In this document: positions 1-9,037 of the stretch, in pieces
Position numbering within the stretch: the stretch's first letter is position 1
Layout: each line of letters opens with the position of its first letter
Assembly (NCBI GenBank): GCA_963740605.1
Contig: CAVUFC010000022.1
Span: 744,001 to 808,000 of the forward strand
DNA from: DASSUW01 sp963740605
Lineage (GTDB): Bacteria; Actinomycetota; Thermoleophilia; Solirubrobacterales; Solirubrobacteraceae
DNA length: 64,000 nucleotides
Direction of reading: 5' to 3'
Translations under genes and position numbers: made by a program
Notes under the pieces: generated by a model
Databases searched by the model: none
Seen by the model: the letters and a program-made list of their open reading frames with translations, nothing else
What the model was told of the DNA's origin: nothing

Positions 1-792
1 CACGTCGTCGGTTCGGCCGCACAGCTCGATGCCGTGCCGGCGTCGGGCGGCGCGGGGGCTGGAGCCGATCAGCGTCTCGCGGTGTTGCATGCGTTGGCCG
101 ATCCGCGACTCGACGGTCTTGCCCATCAGGCCGGTGGCTTCGAGGTAGCGGAACAGGTCGCGGCCCAGGATCCGTTGCGGCAATGGCGTCTGACGGGCGC
201 CGATCGAAAGGTGCACCTTGTGGGTCCCGGCGAGCTCCTCAGCGATCTGATAGCCGGTGTTGCCACCGCCGACGACGAGCACCGGGCCCGCCGGCACGTC
301 GTGTGGCCCGCGGTAGCGGCTGCTGTGGAATTGCGTGACGCCCGAGTCGAGGCGCTCAGCGAGCGGCGGCACACGCGGGATCTGGAACGGGCCGGTGGCT
401 ATCACGACCTGGTCAGCCTCGTAGCAGCGATCGTCGAGCTCGACCAGGTAGCCGCCCTCGCCTCCTCGGACGGCGCGGACACGGCTGCCCAACTCGACCG
501 GCAGCTCGAAGTCGCGCGCGTAGTCGCTGAGGTAGGCGACGACGTCGTCACGACCCGGGTAGCTGTCGGGATCCCCGGGGAATGCCCGGCCAGGGAGGCT
601 GTCGTAGCGGACCGGGGTGAACAGCCGCAACGATTCCCAGCGCTCGCGCCACGCCACCGCCGGCGCGTCGGCCGCTTCCAGGATCGTGAACCGTCGACCG
701 TGCTGCGCGAGCAGGTGGCCGATCGCCAGGCCGGCTTGGCCGCCGCCGACGACGATCACCTCGCGCCGTTCGCCTGCCGCGTCAGCAGTCAT
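1..792 (-). CDS. NAD(P)/FAD-dependent oxidoreductase (flavin monooxygenase-like), 3' end outside window
   Basis: 264 codons are visible and the frame is open to the window edge, so the C-terminus is missing. The product begins MTADAAGERREVIVVGGGQ; GGGQAGL is the FAD-binding GxGxxG-type loop near residue 15. A second dinucleotide loop, VVGGGNTGYQIAEE, lies around residue 178 and would bind NAD(P)H. The layout (two Rossmann motifs, an ATG motif in IATGPF between them) fits the CzcO/flavin-containing monooxygenase-like family. Substrate unknown. The ATG overlaps the stop of the upstream multicopper oxidase gene (ATGA), so the two are probably co-translated and may serve the same metal or redox stress response. 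Confidence 0.85.
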   Translation of the reverse strand, partial: MTADAAGERREVIVVGGGQAGLAIGHLLAQHGRRFTILEAADAPAVAWRERWESLRLFTPVRYDSLPGRAFPGDPDSYPGRDDVVAYLSDYARDFELPVELGSRVRAVRGGEGGYLVELDDRCYEADQVVIATGPFQIPRVPPLAERLDSGVTQFHSSRYRGPHDVPAGPVLVVGGGNTGYQIAEELAGTHKVHLSIGARQTPLPQRILGRDLFRYLEATGLMGKTVESRIGQRMQHRETLIGSSPRAARRRHGIELCGRTDDV

Positions 793-2468
793 GGGCTCGG
801 AGCGTCGTCGGCCGGTGCGACGTTGAAGCTGAACATCATCCCGCTCTCGTGGTGCTCGGCAATGTGGCAGTGCGCCATCCACACGCCGACGTTGGTGACG
901 TCGAGCAGGATGTCGACGGTCTCGCCGGTCCGCACCAGCACCGTGTCCTTCCACACCAGGTTGGGCTCAGCCGCCCCGTCGCGGGCGAGTACCAGGAAGC
1001 GCCCGGCGCCGTGGACGTGGAACGGGTGGTGCATCGGATGGTCGCCGGCCATCTCGTTCAGCAGCCGGATCTTCACCTGGTCCCCGACCTTGAACTGCCA
1101 GTCGATCGCGGCGTTCTCCGCATCGGTCTCGCGGTCGATGATCTTCCAGCGCATGTTGGCCGGAGTCGTCATCCGGTTGACCGCGACCATGTCGTCTTCC
1201 CACTCGATGCCGCCGGCCGCCACGTGGTCATGGCCTGCGTGCCCGTGCTCGTGACCTCCGTTCTCGTGCTCGGCGTGGTCGTGGTGTTCGTGATCGTGCG
1301 TGCCGGCCTCGGCGACCAACTGCGCCGGCAGCAGCTTCATCCCGCAGTCCGGGCAGTGGCCGGGCTCCGCGCTGACGACCCCCGGATGCATGGGGCACGT
1401 GTAGACGACCGGCCCTTCTCCTTCTGGCGCATCCATGTCCATCTCGGCGATGAAGGCCACGGTCTTGTGCGGCTCGGCCTCCAGATACGGCGCGACGCGC
1501 ACGCGCTCGGCCGCCATATCGGGATTGGTGCGCAGGGCCGCGAACTGCTCCGCGAGTGGCGGCTCGGCCGCCTCGTCGCTGACGGTGATCGCGGCCAGCA
1601 GATAGACCCGATCCGGCGTGTGGTGTTCCAGCGCGAGCGTCCCGGAGTGGTCGAACAGGACATCGACGATGACTCGCTCGGACGGCGCGAGGATCACGTC
1701 GTCGACGAACTGCTCGTGCTCGACATGGCCGCTGTCGCCGCCGACGAGCTTCATCCGCGCGCCCGGCAGCTTCACCTTGAAGACTCGCGTGTTGGCCGTA
1801 TTGGTCAGGTAGAGGCGCACCACTTCGCCGAGCTGCGCGGTCAGCGTGAGATCCGGCTCACCGCTGACCAGCAGCACGTCGCCGAATCGGCCCATGGCTG
1901 CGTAGGTGGTCTCGGCGCGGCTGAACGGCGCGACCTTGCCGTCCTCCAGCAGGATGTCGTCGAGCGTGAGCACGACCTCACGGTGCGCGGGCGGCCAGTA
2001 GTCCGGGTCGGCCGCCTCGACCAGCACGTTGCCGTACAGGCCCATCTCCTGCCCGTAGTCCTCGCGGATATGGGGGTGGTACCAGTACAGCCCCGGATCG
2101 GGGAAGGTGACGCGAGCGGAGAACCTCTCGCCCACCGCCATCGGGCGCTGCGTCTCGTGCGTTCCGTCGTAGCGGTTCTGCAGCCGCAGCCCGTGCCAAT
2201 GGACCGTGGCGTCCATGTCGCCCTGGTTCTCGACGTCGACGATGACCTCTGAGCCCTCCTGCACCTTCAAGGTCGGTCCGGGAATCGACCCGTTGTAGGC
2301 CAGCATCCGGACCGTCACGTCGCCCAGTCGCTTGGCGACCGGAGCGATCCGCAGCTCGAGATGCTCACCGTCAGCCAGCTCGACCAGCTCGGCCGCGCGC
2401 GCCTCGGGGAGCCCCGTCGCGTCAGTCGGGAACCGATCCGTCGGCTCGGTATCGGTGTGGTGTTGCAT
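789..2468 (-). CDS. Multicopper oxidase with inserted heavy-metal-binding domain and His-rich segment
   Basis: 559 aa. All copper motifs are present: HWHG (90-93), HPH (131-133), HPMHHPFHVHG (477-487) and HCHIAEHHESGM (533-544), so T1 and T2/T3 centres should form. Between the second and third cupredoxin regions sits a CPMHP...HCPDCGMKL unit (about 355-382), matching the small heavy-metal-binding domain known from CusB-like proteins, followed by a His-rich stretch (389-415). A GTG start 10 codons upstream is possible, but AGAGGAGG sits just upstream of the ATG at 2468, so I prefer that ATG. No clear signal peptide or Tat motif. Probably a copper-handling oxidase; the true substrate cannot be read from sequence. 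Confidence 0.9.
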   Translation of the reverse strand: MQHHTDTEPTDRFPTDATGLPEARAAELVELADGEHLELRIAPVAKRLGDVTVRMLAYNGSIPGPTLKVQEGSEVIVDVENQGDMDATVHWHGLRLQNRYDGTHETQRPMAVGERFSARVTFPDPGLYWYHPHIREDYGQEMGLYGNVLVEAADPDYWPPAHREVVLTLDDILLEDGKVAPFSRAETTYAAMGRFGDVLLVSGEPDLTLTAQLGEVVRLYLTNTANTRVFKVKLPGARMKLVGGDSGHVEHEQFVDDVILAPSERVIVDVLFDHSGTLALEHHTPDRVYLLAAITVSDEAAEPPLAEQFAALRTNPDMAAERVRVAPYLEAEPHKTVAFIAEMDMDAPEGEGPVVYTCPMHPGVVSAEPGHCPDCGMKLLPAQLVAEAGTHDHEHHDHAEHENGGHEHGHAGHDHVAAGGIEWEDDMVAVNRMTTPANMRWKIIDRETDAENAAIDWQFKVGDQVKIRLLNEMAGDHPMHHPFHVHGAGRFLVLARDGAAEPNLVWKDTVLVRTGETVDILLDVTNVGVWMAHCHIAEHHESGMMFSFNVAPADDAPSP

Positions 2469-3102
2469 CCTCAGCGTCCCTCCTCTGTTGCACGCCACAA
2501 CGGGGCCCCACCCAACAACTGGAGGCGGTCAGCGGGAACTCCGGGCGGACGGTGCCGCGATCTCTCGGGTAGCGGTCGTGGTGTCCGGAACAGCGTCGGG
2601 CGCGCCGCGTGGCGTCGAACCGCTCACAGCGGGGTTCTCGCGCGGCGGTACGAGTGTCTCGATCCGATCCTCGCCAGTACCTCCTACGAAGTCAAGGTAC
2701 GGTTGCTGACCGCGCCGGGGAAGAGTCCGGCATCGCCAGCGGCAGGCGCTCATCGCCGAGCGACGACGTCGATTCGAGCGACGATCGCCAACGCTTCGAC
2801 CTCGGCGGCGCCGGCCAAGAGCTCGGCGCGAGCGGTACAGGCGGCGAGCGACCTGAGCGTCAGCGCCACTCGTGGCGAGTCCCCGTCGCGGAGCGCGGGT
2901 CGCGCCCATCGGCGACACTGAGATGCCTCATCAGGGCTCTCGGGCCTCCGCCACAGCGTCATCCAGGAGTACCCGCGGTTGGGCTTCAAGCGGGAGTTCG
3001 CCGGGCTTCTCCGAGCCGAGGCCAAGCAAGTCCCTCGTGGCCGCGCCTGGTACCTGCACCGCTTCGCCGTGAGCGACCTGAGCATTCGGCTCGCGCCCTT
3101 CC
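2469..3102. other. Gene-poor stretch with possible decayed coding fragment
   Basis: No convincing intact gene. On the plus strand 2922-3110 is open and its second half reads like protein (QEYPRLGFKREFAGLLRAEA, then RGRAWYLHRF) but has no usable start codon and an in-frame stop just upstream. On the minus strand an open stretch ending at 2750 has high third-position GC but no recognisable domain. I read this as remnants of decayed genes between the copper oxidase and the sugar operon. Confidence 0.4.
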
Positions 3103-3483
3103 ATGATTGATGTGACGGCAACCGGCAGCGGGGGCGTCGCCTGTAACCGGGTCCGCCGGTTTGCGCAACTCGTCGTCCGTTCAGCGGCGGAACGCGTCGA
3201 GCCGCTCAAGGAAATGGCGCGACTGAGGGCGGAGGGCGCGCTGACCGAGAGCGAGTTCGAGCCCGTCAAGGCGAGGCTGCTCGCGGACGAAGCCTCGGGA
3301 TGGAACGCGACACTCGCCGCTTCGTCAAGCGGCGCTTCCGTCCGCACTCGATGGCGAAGTGCCTCCTGCCCGTTCGGACGAGGGCGAGAGCGAGCGCGCA
3401 ACCGGACCTCGCGCGGGCGCGCGGGGGCGGCTGGTGGACGGGAAGTGTGGGGAGACGGGCCGCGCCGGAGACAGAGCCCTTAG
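3103..3483 (+). pseudogene. SHOCT-like domain remnant
   Basis: The first 60 or so codons contain EPLKEMARLRAEGALTESEF followed by KARLLADEA, which fits the SHOCT (short C-terminal) oligomerisation motif: a helix, a G-x-LT-E turn and a second helix. SHOCT normally closes a larger membrane protein, but here nothing recognisable precedes it and the frame continues into low-complexity Arg/Gly sequence before stopping. No clear ribosome binding site. I infer a fragment of a former gene; a short functional SHOCT protein is possible but less likely. Confidence 0.35.
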
Positions 3484-4403
3484 AGCGTCCGGGCGCGGAT
3501 CTCGAGCCGCGTGCGGCGCTCCTCGCCCGGTGCGAGCTCGGGGAGGCGGCCCTCGGCCCGGTCATGGGCGACGCCGAGCACCGAGCAGTTCGCGGGCTCC
3601 AGCCCGAGCACGCCGATACCCGGTGCCGGGTGGACCCACTGCCACATCCGCGGCATCGTGGCGGCGTCCCAGCGGACCTCCACCTCGATCCGCAGCTCGC
3701 TGTTGCGCACAGCGGCGCGGGACCAGCCGTCCGAGCCCGGCACGACCTCGTGCTCGAAGACGCGCTCGGGGGCGCCCTCGACGATCCCCGGGCCACGATT
3801 CCAGGCGTCGGCGAACGGCTCGGCGTCGGCGTCGCGCGGGTGCGTGGCCCGGGCGTTGAGGACGAGCTCGGAGCCGGAGACCCACAGCGGCGGGCCGAGG
3901 TTGACGTGGTAGAGCTGCAACGCGGGCTCGGTCGCGCGGCCGCGGTTCACGACGACGTCCTCGAGCTGGATCAGGCCCTGGCCGGCGTACGTGCGCCACG
4001 TGCGCTCGACCTCGAAGTGGTGACCCAACGCGGCGACCTCCGCGACCCGGCCCTGCACGATCAGGGCATCACCGGAGCGCTCGACCGCCTCGACGACGGC
4101 CTTCTGGAACGTGAAGTCACCGTGCTGCCGGTGGCCTTCGGACGGCACGCCGACGTTGCGCAGCCCGCAGGTGACCATCAGCCCGCCGCCGAACGACTGC
4201 ATCCAGTCCCAGTCGACCGTGGCGGTCTCCCCCACCGGCGACCGCCAGTCCAGCGGCACGCCGGCGAACCAGGCGTCGGCGGCATCGAGGCCGCGGTCGG
4301 GCAGCAGCCGAAGCGAGATCCCGCCCTCGACGCGCAGGTCGATCGCGCGGCACCCGGCGGCGCGCCCGTCGGAGACGACAGAAGAGACGGCGGTGGCGAT
4401 CAT
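3480..4403 (-). CDS. DUF4432 / aldose 1-epimerase-like protein
   Basis: 307 aa, last gene of the six-gene sugar operon. Its ATG overlaps the stop of the HAD gene (ATGA). The sequence has the beta-rich galactose-mutarotase-superfamily look, with GISLRLLPDRGLDAADAWF near the N-terminus and GVLGLEPANCSVLG near the C-terminus, as in DUF4432 proteins. The family is thought to act on sugar anomers or keto-sugars; the substrate here is unknown. A longer in-frame start exists upstream but would be antisense-like and lies inside the HAD gene, so I use the overlapping ATG. Confidence 0.8.
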   Translation of the reverse strand: MIATAVSSVVSDGRAAGCRAIDLRVEGGISLRLLPDRGLDAADAWFAGVPLDWRSPVGETATVDWDWMQSFGGGLMVTCGLRNVGVPSEGHRQHGDFTFQKAVVEAVERSGDALIVQGRVAEVAALGHHFEVERTWRTYAGQGLIQLEDVVVNRGRATEPALQLYHVNLGPPLWVSGSELVLNARATHPRDADAEPFADAWNRGPGIVEGAPERVFEHEVVPGSDGWSRAAVRNSELRIEVEVRWDAATMPRMWQWVHPAPGIGVLGLEPANCSVLGVAHDRAEGRLPELAPGEERRTRLEIRARTL

Positions 4404-5035
4404 GCGGCCTCGAGGATGGCGTCTGCGCTCACGGTGTCGACGACACGGTCCGCCGCGGCGAGCGAGGCCTCGGTGCCCGGCACCCGGCAGACGGCGAGCG
4501 TGAACATACCGGCGGCGAGACCGGCCTGCACTCCCGGCGGGCTGTCCTCGATCACCACGCACGCCGACGCCTCTACGCCGAGTCGCGCGGCGGCGAGCAG
4601 GAACATGTCCGGCGCCGGCTTGCCGTGCTCCACCTCGTCGCCGGAGACGACGACGTCGAACGCGTCGAGCAGGCCCGCGCGGCCCAGCGTCCGATGGAGC
4701 CGCTCACGCGGCGACGACGACGCGACCGCGACCGGCACGCCCCGCTCGCGCAACGAACGTGCGGCGCCGACCGCATCCTCGAACAGCACCAGCGAGGAGT
4801 CGATGAGCGCGAACAGGTCGCCGGAGAACTCGACCCAGAACGCGTCTGCTCCGGGGAGCGGAGCCCGGTCTGCGAAGTAGGCGTGCACGCGCGGGTACGG
4901 GAGACCGATCGACGCCTCGGCGTCGGCGTCGGTGAGCGCGTATCCGTATCGCTCGAGCCCTCGCTCCCACGCCAGCCGAGCCAGCGGCTCGGAGTCCACC
5001 AGCGTCCCGTCGCAGTCGAAGATGACGGCGGTCAT
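4400..5035 (-). CDS. HAD-superfamily hydrolase, beta-phosphoglucomutase-like
   Basis: 211 aa. HAD motif I is FDCDGTLVDSEPL at the N-terminus (nucleophile Asp plus acid/base Asp), motif II VASSS at mid-protein, Lys in GKPAPD, and motif IV VIEDSPPGVQAG, the standard order for a subfamily I HAD with helical cap. Such proteins dephosphorylate sugar phosphates or isomerise hexose phosphates. It is the fifth gene of the operon and overlaps both neighbours by 4 nt, so it most likely acts on a phosphosugar made by the PfkB kinase encoded upstream. Exact substrate not determinable. Confidence 0.85.
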   Translation of the reverse strand: MTAVIFDCDGTLVDSEPLARLAWERGLERYGYALTDADAEASIGLPYPRVHAYFADRAPLPGADAFWVEFSGDLFALIDSSLVLFEDAVGAARSLRERGVPVAVASSSPRERLHRTLGRAGLLDAFDVVVSGDEVEHGKPAPDMFLLAAARLGVEASACVVIEDSPPGVQAGLAAGMFTLAVCRVPGTEASLAAADRVVDTVSADAILEAA

Positions 5036-6024
5036 CGCGGATCGAGCACGAACTTGACGCCCTCGCCGGCCCGCGAGGCGTCGAACGCCCGCCGCCACTC
5101 GGCCAGCGGAAGGACCTCGGTGACCAGCGGCTCGAGCTGCACCTCACCGGCCGCGAGCAGCTTCATCGCCCGCCGCCACGACGCCGGGTTGGACGCGAAC
5201 CCGGCCGTGACGGTCAGCTCGTGGAAGCAGATCAGGTCGTACGGCAAGGTGACGTCGGCCCCGCGCAGACCCATCTGCACCACACGGCCGCGCCGCCGCG
5301 CCGCGCCCAGGGCGTCCGCGATCCCGCGCTCCGCCCCCGAGCACTCGACGACCACGTCGGCGGCCGGAGCGGGATCGTCGGCCACGGAGGTCTCAAAGCC
5401 GAGCTCGCCCGCCAGGGAGAGACGCGCACGGTCGCGCGGAGCGCCGCGCACGGTCACCCGCGCACCGCACGCGCGCGCCACCTGCGCGGCGATCAGGCCG
5501 ATCGCGCCCGGCCCGACGACCAGCACCTCGTCGCCCGGCTGCACCGCGTTCGGGTCGAGCAGCGAGTTGCACACGCACGCGAGCGGCTCCGACAAGGCGG
5601 CGGCCTCGCCGGCGAGCGCCTCGGGCACGCGATGCAGGTTTCGCGCCGGGAGCACGAGGCGGGGCGCGAACCCGCCGTCGACGTGCGTCCCGATCGACCG
5701 CCGCTGCTCGCAGACACTGAGCTTGCCGGCACGGCAGTACGCGCACACGCCACAGGTGGAGAAGAACGTCTCGACCGCGACCCGCGCGCCCGTCCAGTCG
5801 CCGTCGACACCCTCGCCGACCGCCGAGACCGTCCCGCACACCTCGTGTCCCATCGTCACCGGCGGGACGCTCGGGTACTCGCCGAGCCAGATGTGCAGGT
5901 CGGTGCCGCAGATGCCGGCCGCGTGCACGTCCACAGCCACCTCGCCGGCCTCCGGCGCACGCTCAGGCCGCTCGGTCAGCTCGACGAAGCCCTCACCCGA
6001 CGCCACCTTCGTCAGGCCGATCAC
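5032..6024 (-). CDS. Zinc-dependent medium-chain alcohol/polyol dehydrogenase
   Basis: 330 aa, GTG start in a GTGA overlap with the kinase gene. GICGTDLHIWLG holds the catalytic zinc Cys, GHE (in VTMGHEVCG) the His-Glu pair, and CGVCAYCRAGKLSVC the four structural-zinc cysteines. The cofactor-binding segment VLVVGPGAIGLIAAQVA is the NAD(P) Rossmann loop. It resembles sorbitol/threonine-type dehydrogenases and would oxidise a polyol or sugar alcohol in the pathway encoded by this operon. Substrate inferred only from context. Confidence 0.88.
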   Translation of the reverse strand: MIGLTKVASGEGFVELTERPERAPEAGEVAVDVHAAGICGTDLHIWLGEYPSVPPVTMGHEVCGTVSAVGEGVDGDWTGARVAVETFFSTCGVCAYCRAGKLSVCEQRRSIGTHVDGGFAPRLVLPARNLHRVPEALAGEAAALSEPLACVCNSLLDPNAVQPGDEVLVVGPGAIGLIAAQVARACGARVTVRGAPRDRARLSLAGELGFETSVADDPAPAADVVVECSGAERGIADALGAARRRGRVVQMGLRGADVTLPYDLICFHELTVTAGFASNPASWRRAMKLLAAGEVQLEPLVTEVLPLAEWRRAFDASRAGEGVKFVLDPR

Positions 6025-6965
6025 AGCAGCGCCTCGACGTCGGCGGCGGTCGGCATGTCGTCGGCGCAGCCGAGCCGCGAAGCCACGACGGCGCCCGCGG
6101 CGTTCGCGAAGCGGACGATCCGCTCGACGTCCCAGCCGGACAGCAGCCCGTGGCAGAGTGCGCCGCCGAACGCGTCGCCGGCGCCCAGCCCGTTCACGAC
6201 GTCGACGGGCACCGGCGGCACCACCCAATGCTGCTCGGCGGTCGCCGCGAGCACGCCGCGCGGGCCGAGCTTGACGATGGCCAGCCGTGGCCCGAGCTCG
6301 AGCAGCCGCCGCGCCATCTCCAGCGGCTCACCCTCGCCGACCGCGACGGCGGCCTCCTCGGCGTTGCCGACCGCGACGGTGCTGCGCTCCACGGCAGCGC
6401 GATACAACGCGGAGGGGTCAGACCCCTTGAGTCCGCCCGACTCAAGGGGTCTGACCCAGAACATCGGCCGCCAGTCGAGGTCGACGATCGTCTCGCCATC
6501 CCTCCACGTGAGCGCCTCGAGCGTCGTCGAACGACTGGGCTCGACAGAGAGACCCGTGCCCGTGACCCAGAAGATCCCGGCCTCGCGCACCGCGCCCGCA
6601 TCGAGATCGGGGACCGTGAGCTGGAGGTCGGGCGCCGACGGCTCCCGGTAGAAGAGCAGCGGGAAGTCGTCGGGCGGATGGATCTCGCAGAACGCCAGCG
6701 GCGTCCGTAACGCATCGGTCCCGACGAACCGCTCGTCGACCCCGAACTCGCGCAGCGCGCCGCGGATGTAGCCGCCGAACGGATCGTCGCCGACCTTGGT
6801 GATCACGGCACTCCGCCGTCCCAGCCGCGCCGCCGCGACCGCGACGTTCGTCGCCGTCCCGCCGAGCATCTTGCGGAACGTCCGGACCTCCGCCAGTGGC
6901 ACGCCGATCTGCTCGGGGTACAGGTCGACCCCGATCCGGCCCATCGTGACCAGCTCGAAGCTCAC
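6021..6965 (-). CDS. PfkB-family sugar kinase (5-dehydro-2-deoxygluconokinase-like)
   Basis: 314 aa, GTG start within a GTGA overlap with the upstream isomerase gene. MGRIGVDLYPEQIG and MLGGTATNVAVAAARLG form the PfkB N-terminal substrate region, and NGLGAGDAFGGALCHGLL holds the anion hole and catalytic Asp of the second PfkB signature. The FDLDWRPMFW-type segment is seen in IolC-like kinases. Immediately after DWRPMFW an in-frame insert (about 14 codons, VRPLESGGLKGSDP) is encoded by a perfect 18-bp-arm palindrome (6415-6457), a repeat rather than native kinase sequence. IolC activity is plausible because an IolE-like protein is adjacent, but other inositol genes are absent. Confidence 0.85.
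   Translation of the reverse strand: MSFELVTMGRIGVDLYPEQIGVPLAEVRTFRKMLGGTATNVAVAAARLGRRSAVITKVGDDPFGGYIRGALREFGVDERFVGTDALRTPLAFCEIHPPDDFPLLFYREPSAPDLQLTVPDLDAGAVREAGIFWVTGTGLSVEPSRSTTLEALTWRDGETIVDLDWRPMFWVRPLESGGLKGSDPSALYRAAVERSTVAVGNAEEAAVAVGEGEPLEMARRLLELGPRLAIVKLGPRGVLAATAEQHWVVPPVPVDVVNGLGAGDAFGGALCHGLLSGWDVERIVRFANAAGAVVASRLGCADDMPTAADVEALL
6415..6457. repeat. Palindromic repeat inside a coding sequence (copy 1)
   Basis: Left arm GGGTCAGACCCCTTGAGT (6415-6432), 7-nt loop, right arm ACTCAAGGGGTCTGACCC (6440-6457): perfect 18-bp inverted repeat. The core GGGTCAGACCC recurs at 43602-43657, also inside a gene. It keeps the kinase reading frame open. Confidence 0.9.
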
Positions 6966-7879
6966 GCCAGCAGCGGCCGCAGCGCGTTGCGCGCGATCAG
7001 GAAGCCGCGCTGGACGAGCTCGACCGACCCTTCGAACTGACGGTCCTCGTGCTCGATCGACACCACGTGGTCGTAGCCGACCCCGTACAGCGCGCCGACG
7101 AAGCGGCCCCAGTCGACCTGGCCGAGCCCGCACAGCCGCGGCACCTGCCAGCCGATCCCGAGCCCGAGCACGCCGTGCTCATACAGTCCGTCCGGCCGCA
7201 CCTCCATGTCCTTGCCGTGCACGTGGAAGATGCGCTCGCCGAACTCGTACACCGCGCGCTCGGCGTCGATCATCTGCCATAGGAGGTGCGATGGATCGAG
7301 GTTGAGCCCGAAGTTGTCGTCGGGGATCGCCGTGAACATCTCACGCCAGATAGCGGGCGAGTAGGCGAGGTTGGAACCGCCCGGCCACTCGTCGTAGCTG
7401 AAGATCATCGGGCAGTTCTCGATCGCGATCCGCACCCCGCGCTCGGCCGCGAACGCCACCAGCGGCGGCCACACCGACCGGAAGTCGTCGAGGCTGTCGG
7501 GGAGGTTCCTCGTGCGGTCGCGGCCGATGAACGTGCCGACGATGTCGACGCCGAGCTTCGGCGCCGCGGCGATGACCTTGCGCAGGTGCTCCTGCGCGAC
7601 CTCGCGCGCCTCGGCGTCAGCCGACAGTGGGTTGGGGTAATAGGCAAGCGCCGAGATCGTCAGCCCGCGGCGTGCGAGCCCCTCGACGATCTCAGACGCC
7701 TTCGCGTCGTCGAGCGTGTCGACGTCGATATGGCACACGCCCGAGTAGCGGCGAGCGGCGCCCTCGCCGGCGGGCCAGCAGGCGATCTCGAGCGCCTCGT
7801 ATCCGTTGTCCGACGCCCAGTCGGCGATCTCGTCAAGGCTGAGCGTCGGGAACGCGGCCGTGAGCAGGCCGAGTTTCAT
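6962..7879 (-). CDS. Sugar phosphate isomerase/epimerase, AP-endonuclease-2 TIM barrel (IolE-like)
   Basis: 305 aa beginning MKLGLLTAAFPTLSLDEIAD. The TIM-barrel metal-binding positions are visible: ENCPM (Glu), NLDPSHLLW (Asp and His), HVHGKD (His) and IEHED (Glu), matching the xylose-isomerase-like/IolE/hydroxypyruvate isomerase family. A strong AGGAGG lies 5-6 nt upstream of the ATG, embedded in the last codons of the Gfo/Idh gene whose stop directly abuts this start. Likely dehydrates or epimerises the product of the upstream dehydrogenase. Confidence 0.88.
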   Translation of the reverse strand: MKLGLLTAAFPTLSLDEIADWASDNGYEALEIACWPAGEGAARRYSGVCHIDVDTLDDAKASEIVEGLARRGLTISALAYYPNPLSADAEAREVAQEHLRKVIAAAPKLGVDIVGTFIGRDRTRNLPDSLDDFRSVWPPLVAFAAERGVRIAIENCPMIFSYDEWPGGSNLAYSPAIWREMFTAIPDDNFGLNLDPSHLLWQMIDAERAVYEFGERIFHVHGKDMEVRPDGLYEHGVLGLGIGWQVPRLCGLGQVDWGRFVGALYGVGYDHVVSIEHEDRQFEGSVELVQRGFLIARNALRPLLA

Positions 7880-9013
7880 TCACACCTCCTGGGGAACGGG
7901 GTCAACGGCCACCCACCGCTGCTCGGCGTGCGAGCGAGCGATGGCGTCGGCGATCACGGCCTCGTCGTGGCCGTCGGCGAACGTGGGGTAGTCCTCGCCC
8001 GGCTCGCCCGCCGCCACGGCGGCATAGACCTTCCGGTAGAGGGCCTTGAACGTGTCGGGGAAGCCTTCGGCGTGGCCCGGCGGGTACTCGCCGGCCTCGC
8101 GCAGGAGCAATTCGTTGGGGCGGTCGCGGTGGCCGAGCCACAGCTCCTCGGGCGACTCCGAGATCCACGACAGCGCGTTGGTGGACCCATCGAGCTCGAA
8201 GCTCAGCCGGTTCTTGCGGCCGGCCGAGATCTGGCTCACCGTGACGATCCCGCGCGCGCCGCCGCTGAAGCGCAGCAGGATCCCGGCGGCGTCCTCGGTC
8301 TCCATGACCGTGTCGATGGTCTCGCCCGCGCTCGCCCCGCTGAACGTCTCCACCGGCCCGGTCGGCTGCTTGCGCACGCCGATGAAGGTCTCCAGGTCAG
8401 CCATCACGGCCTCGACGCGGCGGCCGGTGATGAACTGGACGAGGTCGAGCCAGTGCGAGCCGATGTCACCGACCGCGCGGAGCGAGCCGCCCTCGGCGGG
8501 GTCGAGCCGCCAGTTCCAGTCGGTCTCGAGCAGCAGCCAGTCCTGCAGGTAGCCGCCGCTGATCAGCCGGACGTCGCCGATGTCGCCGCGCGCCACGCGG
8601 GCACGCGCCTCCTGACACTGCGCGTAGAAGCGCACGTTGAAGTTGACCGCGTGGACGAGCCCGCTCTGCTCGGCGAGGCGCAGCAGCTCGGCGGTCTCGG
8701 CCGAGTCCATGCCGAGCGGCTTCTCGCACACCACGTGCTTGCCGGCTGCCAGCGTCGCCTTGACCTGCTCGTAGTGCAGCCGGTTCGGCGTCGTCAGATG
8801 CACGACCTCGACCCCCGGGTCCTCGAGCATCGCCTCGAAGCTCGGATAGGGAGCCGGGAGCCCCGCCGTCCGCGCTTTCTCGGCGGCACGCTCCGGCGAC
8901 GAGCCGACGATGCCCGTGACCTCGATGCCGAGCCGTCGCAGCGCCTCGACGTGCACCACGCCGATGAAGCCGGTCCCCACGACGGCGGCCTTGATGTCCC
9001 TGATGTCCCTCAC
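7880..9013 (-). CDS. Gfo/Idh/MocA-family oxidoreductase (first gene of sugar operon)
   Basis: 377 aa, GTG start with GGGGAGG about 8 nt upstream. The N-terminal Rossmann loop is AAVVGTGFIGVVHVEAL, the conserved catalytic Lys is in CEKPLGMDSAE, and GDIGSHWLDLVQF holds the second-domain Asp/His pair typical of sugar- and inositol-oxidising family members. It heads the six-gene operon running to 3480, with a promoter and palindromic operator just upstream. Likely oxidises a cyclitol or sugar using NAD(P); the exact sugar cannot be assigned. Confidence 0.9.
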   Translation of the reverse strand: MRDIRDIKAAVVGTGFIGVVHVEALRRLGIEVTGIVGSSPERAAEKARTAGLPAPYPSFEAMLEDPGVEVVHLTTPNRLHYEQVKATLAAGKHVVCEKPLGMDSAETAELLRLAEQSGLVHAVNFNVRFYAQCQEARARVARGDIGDVRLISGGYLQDWLLLETDWNWRLDPAEGGSLRAVGDIGSHWLDLVQFITGRRVEAVMADLETFIGVRKQPTGPVETFSGASAGETIDTVMETEDAAGILLRFSGGARGIVTVSQISAGRKNRLSFELDGSTNALSWISESPEELWLGHRDRPNELLLREAGEYPPGHAEGFPDTFKALYRKVYAAVAAGEPGEDYPTFADGHDEAVIADAIARSHAEQRWVAVDPVPQEV

Positions 9014-9037
9014 GCCCGCCGACCTCCCCGGCTAGCG

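Noticed and set aside
6021..9013. Complete myo-inositol (iol) operon
   Set aside because: IolC-like and IolE-like proteins and a Gfo/Idh protein are present, but iolA, iolB, iolD and iolJ are not; the zinc dehydrogenase, HAD and DUF4432 genes point to another polyol or sugar.
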